64,000 bases of DNA from Physella acuta (GCF_028476545.1 NW_026731928.1:160001-224000), one strand, 5' to 3'. Positions 48,719-60,080 are shown, counted from the stretch's first letter. Made by a program: numbers and translations. The notes: generated from the sequence alone by a model not told the origin.

Positions 48719-48915
48719 CAGAGGCGTAGCGACCCTTCCCGGCGCCCGGGGACAAACTTTTCGATTTGCACCCCCCTCCCCCCCTCAAGATTTCGATTTG
48801 CACCACCCCCCCCCCCCTCAAACTTTCATTTTGCTCCCCCCCCCTCAACCTTTCAATTTATTTTTCCAACCCATTTTGGCGCCCCCTAAGGTCGGCGCCC
48901 GGGGACATATGTCAC
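48719..48915. mobile_element. hAT-like family A element, right end lost
   Basis: It starts CAGAGGCGTAGCGACCC and stops at GGGGACATATGTCAC where the next MITE begins, which replaced its end. Confidence 0.8.
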
Positions 48916-48916
48916 A

Positions 48917-49297
48917 GGGGTCATCCATACATGACGTCACACTCGTAGGGGGGGAGGGGGGGTCCGTAATTTTGTGACGATGTGTGATGAGGGGGAGGGG
49001 GGGTCAGATGTTGCGACGTCACATTTTTGCATTATAAAAAAGCAATGTTAGAAAACGAATTTTAGACGTTATTTCGCGTTTTAGATAACTGTTTTAATAA
49101 ATTGTAATAGTTTAGACAAGATTTTGGAAAAATATCAATGTTTTAAAAAAATTCAACTGCAATTTTGAGGGGGGTTGTAGGTTGAGGTGTGACGTCATTT
49201 TAGGGGGGGTCTGGCTTTTTGTGACGAAGTGTGACGGAGGGGAGGGGGGAGGTAAAAATCGTCAAAAAAAGCGTGACGTCGTTTATGGATGACCCCA
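48917..49297. mobile_element. MITE with CREB-type octamer in its ends
   Basis: The ends GGGGTCATCCATACATGACG and CGTTTATGGATGACCCC match the copies at 12516 and 53172. Confidence 0.82.
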
Positions 49298-49305
49298 TAG
49301 TAAAA

Positions 49306-49445
49306 AGATCTAGATTCTAGATCTAGATCTAGATTCTAGATTCTAGATCTAGATCTAGATCTAGATCTAGATTCTAGATTCTAGATCTAGATCTAGATCT
49401 AGATCTAGATTCTAGATCTAGAGTCTAGATCTAGATGTCTAGATT
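49306..49445. repeat. AGATCT/TCTAGA palindromic microsatellite
   Basis: Mixed 6-bp and 12-bp steps of AGATCT, TCTAGA and AGATTCT form dense overlapping palindromes. Similar but scattered words occur in OSTC intron 1 (6590-6810). Confidence 0.92.
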
Positions 49446-50080
49446 TCAAGGTATAATATTAAATACTCACAAAGGCACATAATTGTTCTTCCTTTTATTT
49501 TGCAGGATTTTTACTTTTTGAATTTAGATCTAAATCTATCTAGTATTAGATTTAATTAATTATTAATTTAGGTAGAGTAGCAAAATTTAAATATTTTATC
49601 TTTAGATGAAAGTTAAATAACTGAGAAATGGTTTCACTCAAATGAAATAAAAATAAACACAATAATAAATTAGTTGTTCACGCATGGTGTAAAACTGAGT
49701 CGAAGTAAAAATATATCGGAAATTTCCATAAGTTTGATAATAAAGCGAACAGAGACGGACAATAATATACATCTTTGATGATCTTTCAGAATGATTTAAA
49801 ACTGTAAAAAACTATAGGCCCTACATAGTTAAGAACAGTTTTAGAACACTAAAATGATAAGGTATGATTTGAATACTTTCCATTTAAAATTTCTCTTTGG
49901 CACTAATAAAAATTATTATCAAAGAAATGGAAAAAGCGGGACTGAGTTCATTGGCTTTTTTTTTATTTTTACCAGAAATTGCTCAAAAGCTAACAGAAAC
50001 CTACTTATAGCATCTAGTACTTATTTTTGAGGTTTCGTCCACTTAAGTGAAAAACGTTATCGTGTGTATCTATATTACAG
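49446..50080. other. AT-rich unannotated stretch
   Basis: No feature is recognised. Confidence 0.4.
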
Positions 50081-50082
50081 AA

Positions 50083-50205
50083 AGAGAGAGAGAGAGAGAG
50101 ATGGAGAGAGAGAGAAAGAGAGACAGTGAGAGAGACAGAGTGAGAGAGAGAGACAGTGAGAGAGACAGAGTGAGAGAGGGATAGAGGGATAGAGAGACAC
50201 ACAGG
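50083..50205. repeat. GA-rich low-complexity tract
   Basis: (GA)n with GACAGAGTGAGAGAG variants. Confidence 0.9.
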
Positions 50206-50284
50206 CAGACAGACAGACATGCATACATGCAAACTAGATTGCAAAGCTGAGCTAAAAATAATTACAGCATGATGCCTATGTGAT

Positions 50285-50502
50285 ATTACTAAGGCTAAAA
50301 GGGGAGAGGACATCGCGAGGAAAACATTAGACTTGAATTGGCGGGGAAAGAGGGAAGTAGTCTGGCCAAGGAAATCCTGGAGAAGGAAAGTAGAAGATGA
50401 GGTAAGGGCTACCTGGCTAACATGGGCGCAAATAAAGAGAGCCGCTCAAAGTCGATTCCGATGGAGAGGTGTGGTTGCAGCCCTTTGTTCTTCATGGGCC
50501 AC
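50285..50502 (+). mobile_element. LINE ORF2 C-terminal fragment
   Basis: One frame reads RGEDIARKTLDLNW, then GKREVVWPRKSWRRKVEDEV, then FRWRGVVAALCSSWATRG. This is the conserved tail after the reverse transcriptase of many RTE/Jockey-like LINEs (GKRRRGRPxxTWRRxVExE...WRxxVxALC). Only the tail is present, and a hAT-A element interrupts its end. Confidence 0.72.
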
Positions 50503-50770
50503 CAGGGGCGTAGCGAGGGGGGACGGGGGGTGCGGACCGCACCGGGTGACACCATTTAGGGGGGTGACACCAAGGCAAAAAATAGTAAAATATATAGAGA
50601 AAAACTTGAGGGGGGGGTGGTGCAAATCGAAAGTTTGAGGGGGAGGGGGTGGCAAATCGAAAACTTGGAAGCTTTCCCCGGGAAGGGTCGCAACGCCTCT
50701 GGGGGGGGGGGGGGGGGGGTGACACCATTAAGTGCCGCACCGGGTGACACCCGACCTCGCTACGCCACTG
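50503..50770. mobile_element. hAT-like MITE (family A), complete
   Basis: Ends CAGGGGCGTAGCGAGG and CTCGCTACGCCACTG, perfect 8-bp duplication TGGGCCAC (50495-50502 and 50771-50778). Confidence 0.93.
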
Positions 50771-50778
50771 TGGGCCAC

Positions 50779-51456
50779 ATAGGAATTTGTGAAGTGAATG
50801 CATACATACAAAGTAGATTGGAAAACTTGAACTGGAAATGTCCGTGTTATATTACTAAATAATCTTATTAGCAATTCGAAAACGTAGCCAAATGTATATT
50901 CATTATAACATACGATCATGAATTTAGATGTTAGATATTACTACATCGTTTATATGGCAGTTATTACTATAGCATTTAGATGTTATATATTACTACAACG
51001 TACTCTTAGGACCTAATTTGACAGCTTTTAAAAAATCATTTAACAATTTAAGATAAGGTAATGAAGTCAAGAATATTTAACTGAACATTTATCAAAACAG
51101 TATTTTTTTTCTAGTTAACCTTTTGACTGCGCCCTATCGTATTTTTTTATCAACACCATCATACCAACTTTTGTTTCAGCGTTTTCCATACATAACGACC
51201 GATACGTATGTCGTTAACCTAAGCCAAACTACATTCTGGTAGAATTGCTGATCATTTTGGTCACAAGAACTTCTGTTGACAAACATGTTTGATTGAGACT
51301 TGTTCGTAATGATGGGTAGCTTTAAATCCTTTTGAACATTGTATTTTAATTCATCAAATAATAGGTATATTTTCTCAGGGTAGTTTTAAATACATTTGAA
51401 CAGTGTACAGTATTTCAACAAGTGATGCACCTATTCTATAAGAATACTATTTAACA
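50779..51456. other. Unannotated stretch
   Basis: AT-rich, with one short duplication (TTTAGATGTTA(G/T)ATATTACTAC at about 50923 and 50975). No gene is seen. Confidence 0.4.
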
Positions 51457-51690
51457 CAGTGGTTCTTAACCTGGGTTCGACCGAACCCCGTGGGGTTTGG
51501 TAGGTCATTCTTAGGGGTTCGGCGGAGGTCAAGACACACACCCGACTCATGTGATTCACGATCGGATTTTTGTCAGTGTGGACGATAAATTAAGATTGGT
51601 TCGGTGGATGAGCATATGAAACTGATGAGGGTCGGTACCTCCAAAAAAGTCAATGAGAACCTATAATGAAACAATTTGAGGAAATAAAGA
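51457..51690 (+). mobile_element. hAT (ZBED5-type) terminal fragment
   Basis: It starts CAGTGGTTCTTAACCTGGGT and contains GGGGTTCGGCGGAGGTCAAG, the widespread 5' end of a hAT family in many animals. The transposase is not present and the other end is not clear. Confidence 0.65.
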
Positions 51691-51710
51691 TCTTACACAC
51701 AATGTTATGT

Positions 51711-51960
51711 GGGACGGAGTGGTCTAGCGGTAGAGAGCTGGACTGCTAACCCGTAAGTCTCGAGTTCGAATCCTGGTCCAAGTCAGTAGACCGTCCCTGA
51801 GTCCACCCAACTCTGATGGGTACCTAACTCCTGTTAAGGAAAGTAAAGGCGTCTGGGCATAGTGCTGACCACAATATCTCTTCATATGCCGAGGTCACAG
51901 AAACAAGTCAACTCTACTTCACTTGCCCGTCAGGTTTGAAAGGGAAACCTTACTTACTTA
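51711..51960 (+). mobile_element. SINE2, best preserved copy
   Basis: The tRNA-like head GTGGTCTAGCGGTAGAGAGC (A box) and GAGTTCGAATCC (B box), body with GATGGGTACCTAACTCC, and a (TTAC)n tail. ACACAATGTTA-like sequence lies on both flanks as the target duplication. Confidence 0.88.
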
Positions 51961-52208
51961 CACAATGTTAAACAACAAAGTAATTATCGAAACTAAATGC
52001 TACTAAAACTGTTAGATCTTTCTTATGTTTTAGCCGTAGTTGTTAATAATATACGGCCAAGTGCGGATTTTATCAAGTAAATTTTAAATAAAAAATTCAA
52101 GACTTAATTTAAAAATTAACTATCTATTGATTCATTTTCGCTAACTTAATTGTTAATTGATCATTAAAATACAGTTTCTAAAAATACTTTTTTAAAAAAG
52201 CCAAAGTG

Positions 52209-52216
52209 TGACGTCA
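52209..52216. promoter_or_regulatory. CREB/ATF-type octamer upstream of the cystine-knot gene
   Basis: TGACGTCA within a larger palindrome (AGTGTGACGTCACACT). It is not inside one of the MITEs. About 115 bases downstream a good donor (AAAAG/GTAACA, 52332/52333) could end a 5' UTR exon. Promoter function is inferred. Confidence 0.4.
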
Positions 52217-52830
52217 CACTGTGTTCACCAGCTGGTCAGCTCGATGTTTATTGCCTGTCGATTGTAAACAAGAAGAGCGTGTTAAGGGAAATCATCAACA
52301 ACTTAAGCCTGAGTTAGCACTTCCACGAAAAGGTAACACCCGATTTCAATTTCAGCTTTCATAGTTTTTTTTTATTACTGTCGTTGTTTTATTCAAAATT
52401 TATTTACGAAAACCCAACACACACAATTTTTTAAAATATATAATTTGACTAATTTCTTATTGGATCGTTCGCCTTTAACATATGCGTCGTTGTTTTTTGC
52501 AATTGTATGTACAAAAAAAAACAACAAAAAACAACCCAACACCATTTATTTTTGTTTTTCTTTAAATTCTATAAATTGACTAATTTCTTATTGGATCATT
52601 TGCCCTGTAACATATACTTCTAAACGAAATTCAACAAATATTATTTAAAATTGGTAAGAGGTGATACTTGAACATTGTAATTATATAACGTTAGTTTGTA
52701 CAAGTGTTACTTGACTATACTAAATTGCATTGGTGTGTAATGCAACAATCTTCGAATTAGCAATATGTCATTTCGCTACGCCTTCGTTTTACAATGCCAC
52801 TTTTCAAAATGTTAAATTTTTTTTCAATAG

Positions 52831-55800
52831 ATGTTTCGCTTTGCTTTGATTATACTATTGCAAAGTTTACTTCAAAAAAGTTTACAACAGAAGTAAGTAA
52901 TATAAGGGGCACCATTTATACATTCATATTAAATGTAAATAACGAAACATAAAATAGAATGTTGGTTCTAAGGATGTACTTAAATATCTGATCAAATCAA
53001 TATTTTTAATTACTTAAAAAAAACAACATATTTTCAGTTTCTCAAATTTTGTTTAGATTTCCTGTAAAGAATAATATTTTGAAAATCTCTTAAATATTCT
53101 ATAAACTGGGCACTAAACTGCATTATACTGATCTCACAGATTTAAAAAAAAGAAAATTAAAAAAAGGGCCTAGGGGTCACCCATAAATGACGTCACGCTT
53201 TTTTGGACGATTTTTAATTCCCTCCCCTCCGTCACACGTCGTCACAAAAAGCCAGACCCCACCCCTAAAATGACGTCACACCTTACGCTACAACCCTCCT
53301 CAAAATTGCAATTGAATGTTTTTTTTAAATCGATATTTTTCTAAAATCTTGTCTGAACTCTTTCAAAATAGAGTATTTTAATCAATTCCTATTACAATAT
53401 ATTAAAACAGTTTTCTAAAACGCGAAATAGCATCTAAAATTCGTTTTCTAATATTGCAAAATTACGGACCCCCCTCCCCCTTACGAGTGTGACATCATTT
53501 ATGGACGACCCCCTAATGCTTGTTTAGCAAAGCCTTCTCTAACTTTTGTCATATTTTATGTGGAGTACAGTTTATCGGCGTTAGCTGAAACAGACATCAA
53601 AAAAGAATACTGGAACTTATTCAAAACACCAGAGGAAATCGACGATGGGAAAGTAAAGGAGAAACTGGTGAGTTTGGTTTGCTAAGGCTCGTTATCTGGG
53701 GACAGCCACTCTTCTAGGAGAGACAACTCCAAAATCAAACAACTGCTGCCTTGTAGTTTGTTCTTGGTTGGACAAAGGCTATGGAAGCAAATCCAAAAAG
53801 AAAAGCAGGCTGAAATCGGAGTCAATGAATGGCGCATAACCAGTTGACACGTATCCTTAATTATGATGGAAGCATGCTCGAGTCGGCAAAGCTCATGGTT
53901 GTTAAATTCGAAAAAAGTCTCGAGTTTAAACCCTCTGGCAGATGAGGCTCGATCCCTTCCAACACTAAAAATTAAGAACGAAGAAAAAGAAGAAGAAGGT
54001 AAGCTAAGGCCATCATCTATTGAGTGTGAGGCCCCAGAGATTGTCCGTGCTTAAATGTATACCCAGTCCATTAGTGAGCAATTTGAAAAGTTGAAACTTA
54101 AAACTATGGCCAATTGAACTGTGATCGGATCAAATAATTCAAACTTAAACTTTAGCATAATTAAATAATTCACACATGAACTGTAGCCAAATTCAATAAT
54201 TCACACATGAACTGTAACAATATCAAATAATTCACACTTTAATTAACAGTAGCCAAATTAAATAATTCACACATTAGCTGTAGCCAAATTAAATAATTCA
54301 CACATGAACTGTAACAATATCAAATAATTCACACTTTAATTAACAGTAGCCAAATTAAATAATTCACACACTAGCTGTAGCCAAAATAAATAATTCACGC
54401 ATTAGCCATAGCCCAATTCAATAATTCACACATGCAATGTAGCCAAATTAAATAATTCACACATGCATTGTAGCCAAATTAAATATTTCACACATGAATT
54501 GTAGCCAAATTAGATAATTCACACATGAATTGTAGCCAAATTAAATAATTCACAGATGAACTGTAGCCAAATTAAATAATTCACACATGAACTGTGGCCA
54601 AATTAAATATTCCACACACGAACTGTGGCCAAATTCAATATTTTACAATCGAACTGTGGCCAAATTAAATATTTCACACATGAACTGTGGCCAAATTAAA
54701 TATTTCACATATGAACTGAGGCCAAATTAAATAATTCACATACACACTTTAGCCACATTAAATAATTTACACATTAAATGTAACCAAATTAAATAATTGA
54801 CACTATAAGGCTATATCGTCTTACAATTCTAGGAACGCATTATTTTTACGCAGCACTTTTTTCGCGGGATTGGTTCAAGTTCAAGCGAAACAAAATCTAA
54901 TTCGAGAGTATCTTATCATGGATGCTGTGAATCGTAAGTAGATTTAAAGTTATTTGTCTGAGCTAAAACCATGACGTACAGCCTAACCGTGACAGGTCCA
55001 AATGGGCTAAACTGTTAAAGGCTACTAGTAGGTAGCACAGTTGTTGGGGAAAGTGAAGGCTACCAGATCTAGCAGGTAGCACAGTTGTTGGGGAAAGTAA
55101 AGGCTACTATAACTAGTAGGTAGCACAGCTGTTTGGGAAAGTAAAGGCTACTATAACTAGTAGGTAGCACAGCTGTTTGGGAAAGTAAAGGCTACCAGAT
55201 CTAGTTGGTAGCACAGTTGTTGGGGAAAGTAACAGCTACCAGATCTAGTAGGTAGATCAATTGTTGGGGAAAGTAAAGGCTACTATATCTTATAGGTAGA
55301 TCAATTGTTGGGGAAAGTAAAGGCTACTATAACTAGTAGGTAGCACAGCTGTTGGGGAAAATAAAGGCTACTATATCTTATAGGTAGATCAATTGTTGGG
55401 GATATGTTAAGGCTATTTCACTAAAATTAAATACGTATAAGGCGTCGTGAATGGAAAGTAGAGTACACGAATGATAACCCAAATGTTTTACTTTCATATC
55501 CCAGTCTCGAGTTTTATAGCCGTAAAAATTGTCCCATTCTACCACCATCTTTCGTGGTAAAAAAACAGGTCAACTCTGTTTCATCTGTCCTGTTGATATT
55601 CTGTCAAAAAAATTTTTTTTTGCTGACTATACTTTAAATACTAATCCTATACTTTATTGAAACGCTAACGCTTTGATTATCTCCTTGACTATACATACTA
55701 AACTTTCTTTTATTTTACAAAATAACCCTAAACCTTCTTGTTTACATACTAAACATTAAACCTTCCTGATTACATACTAACCATAAACCTTCCTGATTAC

Positions 55801-57661
55801 ATACTAACCCTAAACCTTCCTGATTACATACTAACCATAAACCTTCCTGATTACATACTAACCCTAAACTTCCTGTTTACATACTAACCCTAAACCTTCT
55901 AGTTTACATACTAACCGTAAACCTTCTAGTTTACATATCAACCCTAAACATTTATGTTTACAAACTAAACCCTAAACCCTTTTGTTTACATACTAACCCT
56001 AAACCCTTTTTGAATTGCTAACACTTTCAGTACCTCCATGATAGTAATCCTAAACCTTCTTGTTTAAATACTAACCATAAACCTTGAAATGTTAACACTT
56101 TCAATACCTCGATGCTAGTAACCCTAAACCTTCTTGTTTAAATACTAACCATAAACCTTGAAATTTTAACATTTTCAATACCTCGATGCTATTAACCCTA
56201 AACCTTCTTGTTTACATACTAACCATAAACCTTGAAAAGTTAACATTTTCAATACCTCGATGCTATTAACCCTAAACCTTCTTGTTTACATACTAACCCT
56301 AAACCTTCTTGAAATGTTAACACTTTCAGTACCTCCAACCTAGTAACGCTAAACCCTCTTGTTTAAATACTAACCATAAACATTCTTGAAATGCTACCAC
56401 TTTCAGTACCTCAATGCTAGTAACCCTAAACCTTCTTGTTTAAATACTAACCCTAAACCTTCTTGAAATGCTACCACTTACAGTACCTCCAACCTAGTAA
56501 CCTACGAGACCCTCCCGAACATGCTAGGTCAGAATGTCACCCTGGTCAGCTTATCCAACAGGAAACAGTATTTTACTAAAGAAACTTGCCGGTGAGATTC
56601 GATGTGTTTAGCGTATCATATTTTTTTAAAGTATTGGTTAGTAGTAATTTTGGACAGCGTGGCCTAAGCGGTAGAGCATGAGGCTACTAACACGAAAGTC
56701 TCGAGTTCGAATCCGTGTTCCTCAAATCAGTATAGCGTCAATTTGTACGGAGGGTTCTGATGGATACCTAACTCACGTTAGAGAAAGTAAAGGCGGCTGT
56801 GCAAAGTGCTGACCACACCCTACATATTCCGAGGTCAAGAAACATGGACTCTACTTCACCTGCCCAATGCTAGGTCTAAAGAGGATTCACTACTACGTTT
56901 ACTCTAATTAAAAGTATTATGTTCCCTTTATTTTCACATTTCGTTTTACCATTGCGTTCCAACATTGCGTCGTTTATTTAAATAAAGCCAATCGTCAACA
57001 GAGAAAATATACGCTTTTAATTTTATTATTATTATGGGAAGAGACGGCGCGGGAGCGAGCTAGACTGCTAAATCGAACGTCTCGAGTTCGAACCCGTGTT
57101 TAAATAAGATGAACGTCCCTGAGTCCACGCAGCTCTGTTGGGTACCTAACTCAAGTTAAGGAAACAAAGACGGCTGGGCATAGTGCTGACCACATTATTC
57201 CCTTGTATTCCGCGGTCTTTGAAACAGATAAACTCTACTTCATCTGCCCCGTGTGTCTTGGGCACAAGGGGGAAAAGATGATGATTATTCTTATGGGATT
57301 TCGTGGTTGGAGAGTATAGCGCAGGACTCCTAAACCGTGAGTATTGAGTTCGGATCAAATACTCAAGTCCGTTGTATGTCTCCGAGTCCACCCAGCTTTG
57401 GAGGGCAGAGGCGTAGCAAGGGCGGCGCGGGGGGTGCGGACCGCATCGGGTGACACAATTTATGGGGGTGTCACCATGGTAAAAATAAGCAAAATTTACA
57501 GAAGAAAAATGCTTTTTACCAGCTCCATTAATGATTAATTAAAGTTAAAGAGTCTTTTAAGTGATAATCGACAATTATTGCAAGTGGGTGGGGTGACAGG
57601 TGACATGTCGTAAACGTGCTAACTTAAAAGAAAGCAATTCTACATCCAACTGCATTATTAA

Positions 57662-57721
<60 letters not shown>

Positions 57722-59268
57722 TTTATTTCTTGGGGGAGGGGGGTGACAACACGAAGTGTCGCACCGGGTGACACCCGACCTAGCGACGCCACTGTTGGAG
57801 AGTACTAGACTCATATTAGGGAAAGTAAAAAGTGGCTGGGCATAGTTCTAACCACAATAGCCCTTCATATACATAGAACACAGAAACAGGTTAATAATAT
57901 GATTAATAATATGGTTAATAATATAATTTAATAATATGGTTAATAATACGGTTACTATGATTATAAACAATGGTTAATAATATAGTTGATTATATTGTTA
58001 ATAATATGGTTAATAATATGGTAAATATGATTTGAAAAAAATGGTTAATTATATAGTTGATTAAATAATTAATAATATGTTAATAATATGGTTAAAAAAT
58101 TGGTTAATCACATGGTTAATCATATGGTTAGTCGTATGGTTAATATTATGGTTAATAATATGGCTAATAATATAATTTAACAATATGGTTAATTATATGG
58201 TTTATATGATTTCAAAATTGGTTAATAATATGACTAATAATATGGTTGAGAATATGGTTAATAATATAGTAACTGATATGGTTAATGATATAGTTAATAA
58301 TATGGTTAATGCTATTGTTAATGATATGGTTAATGATATGGTTAATAATATGGTTAATAATATTGTTAATAACACGGTTAATAATATGGTTAATAATATG
58401 GTTAATAATATGGTTAATAATATGGTTAATAATATGGTCAATAATATGGTTAATAATATGGTTAATAATATGGTTAATAAAATGTTTAATAATATGGTTA
58501 ATAACATGGTTAATAATATGGTTAATAATATGGTTAATGATATTGTTAATGATATGGTTAATAATATGGTTAATATCATGGTTAATAATATGGTTAGTAA
58601 TATGGTTGATAAAATTTTTAATAATATGGGGTTAATAATATGGTTAATAATATGGTTAATAATATAATTAATAATATGGTTAATAATATGGTTAATAATA
58701 TGGTTAATAATATGGTTAATAATATGGTTAATAATATGGTTAATAATATGGTTAATAAAATGGTTAATAAAATGTTTAATAATATGGTTAATAACATGGT
58801 TAATAATATGGTTAATAATATGGTTAATGATATTGTTAATGATATGGTTAATAATATGGTTAATATCATGGTTATTAATATGGTTAGTAATATGGTTGAT
58901 AAAATGTTTAATAATATGGGGTTGATAATATGGTTAATAATATGGTTAATAATATAATTAATAATATAATTAATAATATGGTTAATAATATGGTTAATAA
59001 TATGGTTAATAATATGGTTAATAATATGGTTAATAATATGGTTAATAATATGGTTAATAATATAGTTAATAACATGGTTAATGTAATTGTTAACATTTAA
59101 AACAGGGCAGCGGAGAACTGCTTCCTTGGCTGCCGTTGTGTGATGGTCGACGAAATATTTTCTGCCCTGGTGTACAACCCGCTCTACCCCAAGTCCAGCA
59201 ACGAAAAGGTCATCCTGACCTTCGTCCACACTCCTTCATTTTGTCGCTGTTACAATGTCGGAGAGTAG
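52831..59268 (+). CDS. Secreted cystine-knot protein, neurotrophin/Spatzle-like
   Basis: Five coding exons: 52831-52892, 53571-53667, 54833-54933, 56484-56591 and 59106-59268. All borders are GT/AG and all phases agree, giving 176 aa. Residues 1-20 (MFRFALIILLQSLLQKSLQQ) look like a signal peptide; 21-80 would be a short pro-region. From residue 84 eight cysteines follow: CCES, ETC(122)RAAENC(128)FLGC(132)RC(134), then TPSFC(169)RC(171)Y. KQYFTKETCR (114-123) resembles KQYFFETKCR of vertebrate NGF, CxSxS after the first cysteine and the final CxC also fit, but the central loop is much shorter. One N-glycosylation site (N104). Likely a secreted growth factor or Toll-type ligand; the exact family is uncertain. 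Introns hold SINEs, a MITE and four tandem arrays, yet the frame is intact. Confidence 0.78.
53172..53513. mobile_element. MITE with CREB-type octamer, in intron 1 of the cystine-knot gene
   Basis: Ends AGGGGTCACCCATAAATGACG and the inverse ATTTATGGACGACCCCC, TA on both sides. It lies 57 bases before exon 2. Confidence 0.83.
53725..53998 (+). mobile_element. SINE1 copy in intron 2 of the cystine-knot gene
   Basis: The block CTGCCTTGTAGTTTGTTCTT, the tRNA-like TGCTCGAGTCGGCAAAGC and GAGTTTAAACCC, then a (GAA)n tail. Confidence 0.82.
54060..54810. repeat. About 31-bp minisatellite in intron 2
   Basis: About 22 units of TAGCCAAATTAAATAATTCA plus CACATGAACTG. It ends about 25 bases before exon 3. 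Confidence 0.92.
55005..55405. repeat. About 47-bp minisatellite in intron 3
   Basis: About eight units: TAGTAGGTAGCACAGTTGTT, GGGGAAAGTAAAGGCTACTA. Confidence 0.9.
55700..56505. repeat. Array E: minisatellite running into exon 4 of the cystine-knot gene
   Basis: The left part is a 27-bp unit (ACCCTAAACCTTCCTGATTA plus CATACTA). From about 56020 a longer unit, about 70-80 bp, adds AAATGCTACCACTTTCAGTA and CCTCCAACCTAGTAACC. That is the exon 4 acceptor and its first 19 coding bases; earlier copies have AG at about 56038, 56329 and 56406 (TTTCAA in some), the real one at 56483. Confidence 0.9.
56653..56890 (+). mobile_element. SINE2 copy in intron 4
   Basis: ACAGCGTGGCCTAAGCGGTAG head, GAGTTCGAATCC B box, GATACCTAACTCACG body. 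Confidence 0.85.
57034..57271 (+). mobile_element. SINE2 copy in intron 4
   Basis: GAGTTCGAACCC B box, GGGTACCTAACTCAAG and GGGCATAGTGCTGACC body; the A-box region is partly lost. Confidence 0.82.
57298..57890 (+). mobile_element. SINE2 copy split by a hAT-like element
   Basis: The head and first body part are at 57298-57405; the rest (AGACTCATATTAGGGAAAG, GGGCATAGTTCTAACCAC) resumes at 57795. The interrupter is listed separately. Confidence 0.85.
57406..57794. mobile_element. hAT-like element (family A) nested in SINE2
   Basis: Ends CAGAGGCGTAGCAAGG and CCTAGCGACGCCACTG; 8-mers TTGGAGGG and TTGGAGAG flank it (one mismatch). It includes a (TA)n run at 57663-57721. Confidence 0.9.
57890..59095. 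repeat. ATGGTTAATAAT satellite, about 1.2 kb
   Basis: About 100 units of 12 bp (some 9 or 15). Because 12 is divisible by 3, long frames such as (MVNN)n and (ILLT)n appear on both strands; they are not genes. A larger repeat of about 290 bp is visible: TTAATGATATTGTTAATGAT at 58535 and 58825, and ATATGGGGTT at 58623 and 58913. It ends 10 bases before exon 5. Confidence 0.95.
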
Positions 59269-59293
59269 CCGTAGCACTCAGGCTAACGTGTTG

Positions 59294-59299
59294 AATAAA
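59294..59299 (+). promoter_or_regulatory. Poly(A) signal of the cystine-knot gene
   Basis: AATAAA 26 bases after the stop codon, followed by GT-rich DNA (GGTTGTTGTAGTTTTG). Confidence 0.75.
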
Positions 59300-59432
59300 C
59301 ATACGGTTGACAATAGGTTGTTGTAGTTTTGTACTCAAAGGGTGTCGCTGTCTGTAAATCGATGTTCGTGTAGTGTTACGAATATTGTAAAATAGAAATA
59401 CACTGGTAGCTCGAGTGGCCCAACTATACGAG

Positions 59433-60080
59433 CAGCATTTCCTCCAGGTAGAGCCAGGGGCGGAACTACCTTACCGCCAGACCCCGCAATGCGGGGGGGG
59501 CCCAGGACGTTTAGGGGCCCAGTTCCGACCAAAAAACAATGCATTTTTTTTTTCAAAAATTATGTTTTTCATGCATCTTAAACGTGGTTTTGTAAAAAAC
59601 GAAAAAAAAAAAAAAAAAAAAACAGGTCTACTATAGCAGAGATTGTTGCGTAGAAAAATATTTTAAAATCTACAAGAGCTATAGTTTGAAAGGTAGGTAA
59701 ACATTCACACAACTTCCATGACTTACTGCCCTTCTTTAATTAAAATAGGGATGCCCACAAAGCTAATTTAAATAGTTTTGTACTATGTATATTAAAAAGC
59801 TATTGTTTCTCTGAATTGTTACTTAAATAAGACGTACTATACAATAGTATAGCTATAAAAATCAATGTTTTCAAAATTGATATTATAAAAGCCAAAAATG
59901 AAAAAAATAAACATAACGCGAGAAACCATTCACGAATTAAGCTAACGTCTTTATATATTTTTGACCAGCATATTTAAGCCGATGAGTTTAGATTACAATG
60001 AGTTTGGACTAAATTCTTTTATGTTTTGTTCGCTCAGAATGGTTATATATTGCAATGAAGTAGTCTAAATTACTCAGTTA

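Noticed and set aside
51720-51780. Functional tRNA gene
   Set aside because: A and B boxes are present, but the acceptor and anticodon arms do not fold and the same head with the same body recurs many times: a SINE.
58185-59229. MVNNMVNN and ILLTILLT proteins up to 203 codons
   Set aside because: They come from the 12-bp ATGGTTAATAAT satellite and exist on both strands.
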